DNA from: Planctomycetota bacterium
GTDB lineage: Bacteria; Planctomycetota; B15-G4; JADJEK01
Direction: 5' to 3'
Length of the DNA stretch: 9,459 bases
NCBI GenBank assembly: GCA_016795255.1
Contig: JAEUIB010000791.1
Location: forward strand, 1-9,459
The notes under the pieces were generated by a model. The model was given only the letters and a program-made list of their open reading frames with translations. It searched no databases and was not told where the DNA came from. Of this stretch, positions 6,085 to 9,459 are shown piece by piece. Numbering within the stretch: position 1 is the first letter of the stretch; every line of letters begins with the position of its first letter. A program made the translations under genes and the position numbers.

Positions 6085-8703
6085 CGCGCGCGCGACGTCG
6101 ACCGGCGTGACCTTGTATTCGGGGCAGTCGGTCACGCGATCGACGACGCCGCTCGTGACGTCGTTGGTCGCGCTCTCGGGGAAGTGGAACGACGCGAACA
6201 CGACCCCGGGCGACACGGTGTCGGTCACGCGAGCGACGAGCCGAGCTTCGCCCGTCGCGCTCGTCACGCGCACGGCCGCGCCGTCGGTGATGCCGCGCGG
6301 ACGAGCATCGTCCGGGTGGATCTCGAGCGCGTCGGAGTCGACGAGCTCCGCGTTCGGAGTCCGCCGCGTCATCGAGCCGGAGTTGTAATGCTCGAGCACG
6401 CGTCCCGTGACGAGCACGAGCGGCGTCTCGCGCGTGACGACGTTCGGCGAAGGCAGGTACTCGACGAGCGCGAAGCGCGCGCGGCCATCGCCCGGCGCGG
6501 CGAATCGCGAGCGATGCAGCAGCGGCGATCCGCTCGGCGCGCTGGCCGTGACCGGCCACTGCAGTCCGGCGGCGTCGATCGCGTCGTAGCTCGCGGCCTC
6601 GAAGGCCGGCGCGACGCGGCGCAGCTCGTTCCAGATCGATTCCGGATCGGTGAACGACTGCTGAGCACCGGTCGCTCGCATCAGGTCGAGCAGGATCCGC
6701 CAATCGGGCCGCGCGTCGCCCGGCGGCGGCAACACGCGTCGCACGCGACGCACGCGACGCTCGCCGCTGGTGAACGTCCCGTCCTTCTCGAGGAAGCTCG
6801 CTCCGGGCAGCACGACGTGCGCGAGCTGCGCCGTCGCCGACGGGAAGATCTCGCAGACGACGAGGCACTCGAGCTTCGCCAGCCGTTCGCGCACGAGCTC
6901 GGCTTCGGGATCGGTCTGGACGACGTCCTCGCCGAGGATGAACAGGCCGCGCACGGCGCCGTCGTCGATCGCGTCGTAGATGCGCGGCAGCGTGCGGCCG
7001 ACCGTCGTCGGCAATGCGGAGCCCCAGACCGCCGCGAAGCGCTCGCGCGCGCGTTCGTCGGCGACCGGCGCGTAGCCGGCGAGCAGGTCGGGTTGGCAGC
7101 CCATGTCCGCCGCGCCCTGGACGTTGTTCTGACCGCGCAGCGGATTCACGCCGACGCCCTCGTGGCCGATCGCGCCGACCAGCAGCGCCAGATTGCAGAG
7201 CAGCCGCACCGTGTCGGTGCCCTGGTGGTGCTCGGTGACGCCGAGGCCGTGCATCTGCATCGGCGACGCCGCGGTCGCGTACAGCCGCGCCGCGCGCCGC
7301 ACCAGGTCGGGATCGACGCCGGTCACCGCGGCGGTCGCTTCCGGCGACCATCGGCGCAGCGCTTCGCGGAGTTCGTCGAAACCCTCGGTGCGCGCCGCGA
7401 CGAAGTCCGCGTCGACCAGATCCTCGGCGACGATCACGTGCGCGATCGACTGCAGCAGCGGCACGTTCGTGCCGGGCCGCGGCGCCAGGTGGACGTCCGC
7501 CAACGCCGCGAGCTCGGTCCGCCGCGGATCGATGACGACGAGCCGCGCGCGCCGTTCCAGCACCGCCTTCACGACGCGCTGTCCGACGACCGGATGGCTC
7601 GCCGTGGTGTTCGAGCCGCAGACGAACAGCAGGTCGGCGCGCTCGACGTCCGCGTACGCGTTCGTCGCCGCGCCGGCGCCGAACATGCCGCGCATGCCGG
7701 CCGCGCTCGGTGCGTGGCAGACGCGTGCGCAGCAGTCGACGTCGTTCGTCCGCAGCGCCGTGCGCGCCCACTTCTGCGCGAGGTAGTTCTCCTCGTTCGT
7801 GCATCGCGCGGACGACAGCACCGCGACCTTGCCGGAGAGCCGGCCGAACTCGCGCGCGATCCGCGCGTAGGCCTCGTCCCACGATGCCGGCACCAGTCGC
7901 CCGCCGTCGCGCACGAGCGGCGTCGTCAGTCGATCCGGATGACGCACGAACGCGTGCGCGTACCGGCCCTTGACGCACAACTGCCCGTGATTCGGTTCGC
8001 CGCGCGCGCCGTCGATCGCGCGGATCGACTCGCCGCCGACCCGGACCTCGAGCCCGCAACCCACGCCGCAGTATCCGCAGGTCGTCGCGACGACGCGTTC
8101 GTCCGCGGTCGGCGCTCGCGCGCGATCGATGTCGGTGATCGCGTCGCTCGGGCAGACCGACGCGCACGCGCCGCACGACACGCACGCGGTGTCGGCGAAC
8201 GCACTCGGCCCCCATGCGATCGCGCTGTCCGCGCCGCGGCCCGTCATCGCGAACACGAATTGGCCGGCCAATTCGGCGCACGCGCGGACGCAGAGTCGGC
8301 AATGCACGCAACGCGACAGATCGATCCGCAGGTACGGATGCGACGCATCCTGCGTCGCCGCGCGCTCAAGCTTCGGATACCGCGAACCGTCGGCGCCGCA
8401 CGAGGCGATCCACTCGCCCGCACGGCCGCCGGCGTCGGCCTCGGACAGCACCAGTTCGGCCAGATCGCGTCGATACGCGCGCAACGCGTCGGTGTCGGTC
8501 GCGATGCGCGCTCCGTTCCGGACCGGCGTCGTGCAGGCCGCGACCAGCTTGCCGTCGACGTCCACGAGGCACGCGCGGCAATGTCCACCCAGCGACGTGC
8601 GCGGATCGAAGCACAACGTCGGCACCGACGCCCCGGCGCGCGCGACGGCGTCCAGCACCGTGCCGTCCGCGTCGACTTCTCGGCCATCCACGTGGACCTT
8701 CAC
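6082..8703 (-). CDS. fdsA: NAD-type formate dehydrogenase catalytic (alpha) subunit, FdsA-like, Cys form
   Basis: This 873-aa molybdopterin oxidoreductase oxidises formate to CO2, or runs in reverse, in the cytoplasm. An N-terminal 2Fe-2S ferredoxin domain (1-75) has ligands C31, C42, C45 and C57. A two-cluster 4Fe-4S module follows: C132/C135/C138/C142 and C174/C177/C180/C184. The catalytic part opens with a 4Fe-4S site (C209, C212, C216, C243) and Lys245. The active site has Cys329-His330 in RVCHAPS, where some relatives have selenocysteine, and Arg523 in LRGQNNVQG. The molybdopterin dinucleotide-binding domain spans about 760-873 and starts with VTGRVLEHYNSG. Residues 80-112 lack the His-x3-Cys-x2-Cys-x5-Cys cluster motif common in this family. 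The GTG start overlaps the beta-subunit TGA and has AGGAG 8 bases upstream; an earlier in-frame start would read into that gene. The context with a NuoF-like subunit supports an NAD-linked enzyme. Confidence 0.93.
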   Translation of the reverse strand: MKVHVDGREVDADGTVLDAVARAGASVPTLCFDPRTSLGGHCRACLVDVDGKLVAACTTPVRNGARIATDTDALRAYRRDLAELVLSEADAGGRAGEWIASCGADGSRYPKLERAATQDASHPYLRIDLSRCVHCRLCVRACAELAGQFVFAMTGRGADSAIAWGPSAFADTACVSCGACASVCPSDAITDIDRARAPTADERVVATTCGYCGVGCGLEVRVGGESIRAIDGARGEPNHGQLCVKGRYAHAFVRHPDRLTTPLVRDGGRLVPASWDEAYARIAREFGRLSGKVAVLSSARCTNEENYLAQKWARTALRTNDVDCCARVCHAPSAAGMRGMFGAGAATNAYADVERADLLFVCGSNTTASHPVVGQRVVKAVLERRARLVVIDPRRTELAALADVHLAPRPGTNVPLLQSIAHVIVAEDLVDADFVAARTEGFDELREALRRWSPEATAAVTGVDPDLVRRAARLYATAASPMQMHGLGVTEHHQGTDTVRLLCNLALLVGAIGHEGVGVNPLRGQNNVQGAADMGCQPDLLAGYAPVADERARERFAAVWGSALPTTVGRTLPRIYDAIDDGAVRGLFILGEDVVQTDPEAELVRERLAKLECLVVCEIFPSATAQLAHVVLPGASFLEKDGTFTSGERRVRRVRRVLPPPGDARPDWRILLDLMRATGAQQSFTDPESIWNELRRVAPAFEAASYDAIDAAGLQWPVTASAPSGSPLLHRSRFAAPGDGRARFALVEYLPSPNVVTRETPLVLVTGRVLEHYNSGSMTRRTPNAELVDSDALEIHPDDARPRGITDGAAVRVTSATGEARLVARVTDTVSPGVVFASFHFPESATNDVTSGVVDRVTDCPEYKVTPVDVARA

Positions 8704-9459
8704 GCGAACATCTCCTCGGGGAACAGTCGCATCAGATCCCGCAACGGTCGCGGCACGCCCTGGCCGAACCCGCAGAGGCTGCCGCTCTCGATCGTGCGCA
8801 GCAGTCGTTCGAAGTCGTCGGCGGTCCGCCGCGATCGCAATTGCGCCGTCCCGATCCGGCACGGCGCGCACGTGCCGCACGATTCACTGGCGGCGAACGC
8901 GAACAGGTGCTCCGCGAGAGAGCGCGCGTGGACGCGCACGTCGAGCAGCACGATGCCGCCGTGGCCGAGCCCCGGCAGCGTGTCGTACGCGAGCGGCGTG
9001 TCGAACTCGCGCTCGCCGAGCACGCAGCCCATCGGTCCGCCGATCAGCGCCATCTTCCACCGGCGATCCTGCGGCGCGCCGCCGCCCGCGCGCTGCAAGA
9101 CCTCGCGCAGCGGCGTTCCGAGCGCGATCTCGACCACGCCGGGTCGCAGGATCGCGCCGGACAGGCAGACGGCCTTGGTGTTCGCGCGAGCGCCGCGCGC
9201 GACGACCCACGGCACCACGGCCAGCGTCTCGACGTTCTGGACGATCGTCGGCAGTCCGTACAACCCGCGCTGTGCGGGATACGGCGGCTTCGGCTGCGGT
9301 TCGGCGCGCAGGCCCTCGATCGACCGCAACAGCGCGGTCTCCTCGCCGGCGACGTACGAACCCGCGCCGCGCACGACGTCGACGTGGAACCCGTCGAGCT
9401 TGCCCGCGGCCTTCGCCTGCGCGATCGCGCCGTGGAGGCGCTCGATCGCCAGCGGATAC
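8700..9459 (-). CDS. fdsB: NuoF/FdsB-like diaphorase (beta) subunit of formate dehydrogenase, partial
   Basis: The frame is open from the right edge (first full codon at 9458) to TGA at 8702-8700, giving 252 C-terminal residues. RGAGSYVAGEETAL and PTIVQNVETLAVVP are signatures of the complex I 51-kDa family. A middle part (VCLSGAILRPGVVEI onward) fits the SLBB-type domain. The C-terminal 4Fe-4S motif is ESCGTCAPCRIG (about 8850-8887), with the fourth cysteine in GSLCGFG. The FMN- and NAD-binding N-terminal half lies outside the window. In the complex this subunit passes electrons from the Fe-S chain of the alpha subunit to FMN and NAD+. The order beta then alpha matches fdsB-fdsA; an fdsG/NuoE-like gene would be expected upstream, or fused, beyond the edge. 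HoxF or NuoF of other complexes has the same motifs, so FdsB is inferred from its coupled neighbour. Confidence 0.9.
   Translation of the reverse strand, partial: YPLAIERLHGAIAQAKAAGKLDGFHVDVVRGAGSYVAGEETALLRSIEGLRAEPQPKPPYPAQRGLYGLPTIVQNVETLAVVPWVVARGARANTKAVCLSGAILRPGVVEIALGTPLREVLQRAGGGAPQDRRWKMALIGGPMGCVLGEREFDTPLAYDTLPGLGHGGIVLLDVRVHARSLAEHLFAFAASESCGTCAPCRIGTAQLRSRRTADDFERLLRTIESGSLCGFGQGVPRPLRDLMRLFPEEMFA
8711..8717 (-). promoter_or_regulatory. Shine-Dalgarno for the formate dehydrogenase alpha GTG start
   Basis: On the minus strand this reads GAGGAGA within the last codons of the beta-subunit gene. AGGAG ends 8 bases before the GTG at 8703. It supports the GTG start and translational coupling of the two subunits. 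Confidence 0.65.

Noticed and set aside
6738..6765. Short tandem repetition of GCGACGCAC-like units
   Set aside because: It encodes the RRVRRVRRV stretch of the formate dehydrogenase, which resembles a conserved ERRV-R-VR segment of the family, so codon use explains it.
7717..7719. Possible selenocysteine (in-frame TGA) at the formate dehydrogenase active site
   Set aside because: The codon at this position is a cysteine codon (RVCHAP, Cys329), so no recoding is needed.
5990..8311. Long minus-strand open frame (773 codons) in another frame of the formate dehydrogenase gene
   Set aside because: The product is an Arg-rich string without motifs. The correct frame carries every Fe-S and active-site residue of the family.
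1..9459. CRISPR array, tRNA/rRNA, insertion sequence or prophage signals
   Set aside because: I saw no spaced direct repeats, cloverleaf-like sequence, transposase motifs or terminal inverted repeats. Composition looks even across the window.

Overview
The window is very GC-rich, almost wholly coding bacterial DNA. It has short junctions, GTG starts, and codons ending mostly in G or C. It suggests a high-GC Gram-negative-type lineage (for example Planctomycetota, Myxococcota or a related uncultured phylum), but nothing here fixes the taxon. I see no RNA gene, insertion sequence, CRISPR array or phage gene. Seven protein genes are supported, two of them cut by the window edges.

Left block (1-3215, minus strand): a two-gene operon. 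A calcineurin-like metallophosphoesterase of the SbcD/YhaO type is followed, with a 4-base GTGA overlap and a strong Shine-Dalgarno, by a large P-loop coiled-coil ATPase of the SbcC/YhaN type. The ATPase runs off the left edge. It carries a two-helix hydrophobic hairpin inside its coiled-coil region, so the nuclease/ATPase complex is probably membrane-attached.

Middle block (3216-6081): a 202-bp divergent spacer holds candidate promoters for both directions. A plus-strand run of three genes follows: an alpha/beta-hydrolase carboxylesterase, a multi-pass membrane protein resembling DUF2306, and a CoA-transferase of the acetyl-CoA hydrolase/4-hydroxybutyrate CoA-transferase family. The esterase has no visible ribosome-binding site and a -10-like box just upstream of its ATG, so its mRNA may be leaderless.

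Right block (6082-9459, minus strand): the two large subunits of an NAD-type, molybdenum/tungsten formate dehydrogenase. The NuoF/FdsB-like diaphorase subunit (cut by the right edge) lies upstream of the FdsA-like catalytic subunit, joined by another GTGA overlap. In use, formate would be oxidised at the Mo/W-bis-MGD site and electrons would pass through Fe-S clusters to the flavin of the beta subunit and to NAD. The catalytic subunit uses Cys rather than selenocysteine and appears to lack the His-Cys3 cluster motif often found between its 2Fe-2S and ferredoxin modules. Its stop codon abuts the CoA-transferase stop with no bases between, as the palindrome TGATCA.

No clearly new system is evident. 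The points most worth a second look are the membrane-hairpin SbcCD/YhaNO-like pair, the missing cluster motif in the formate dehydrogenase, the possible leaderless esterase transcript, and the repeated GTGA coupling of all three overlapping gene pairs.
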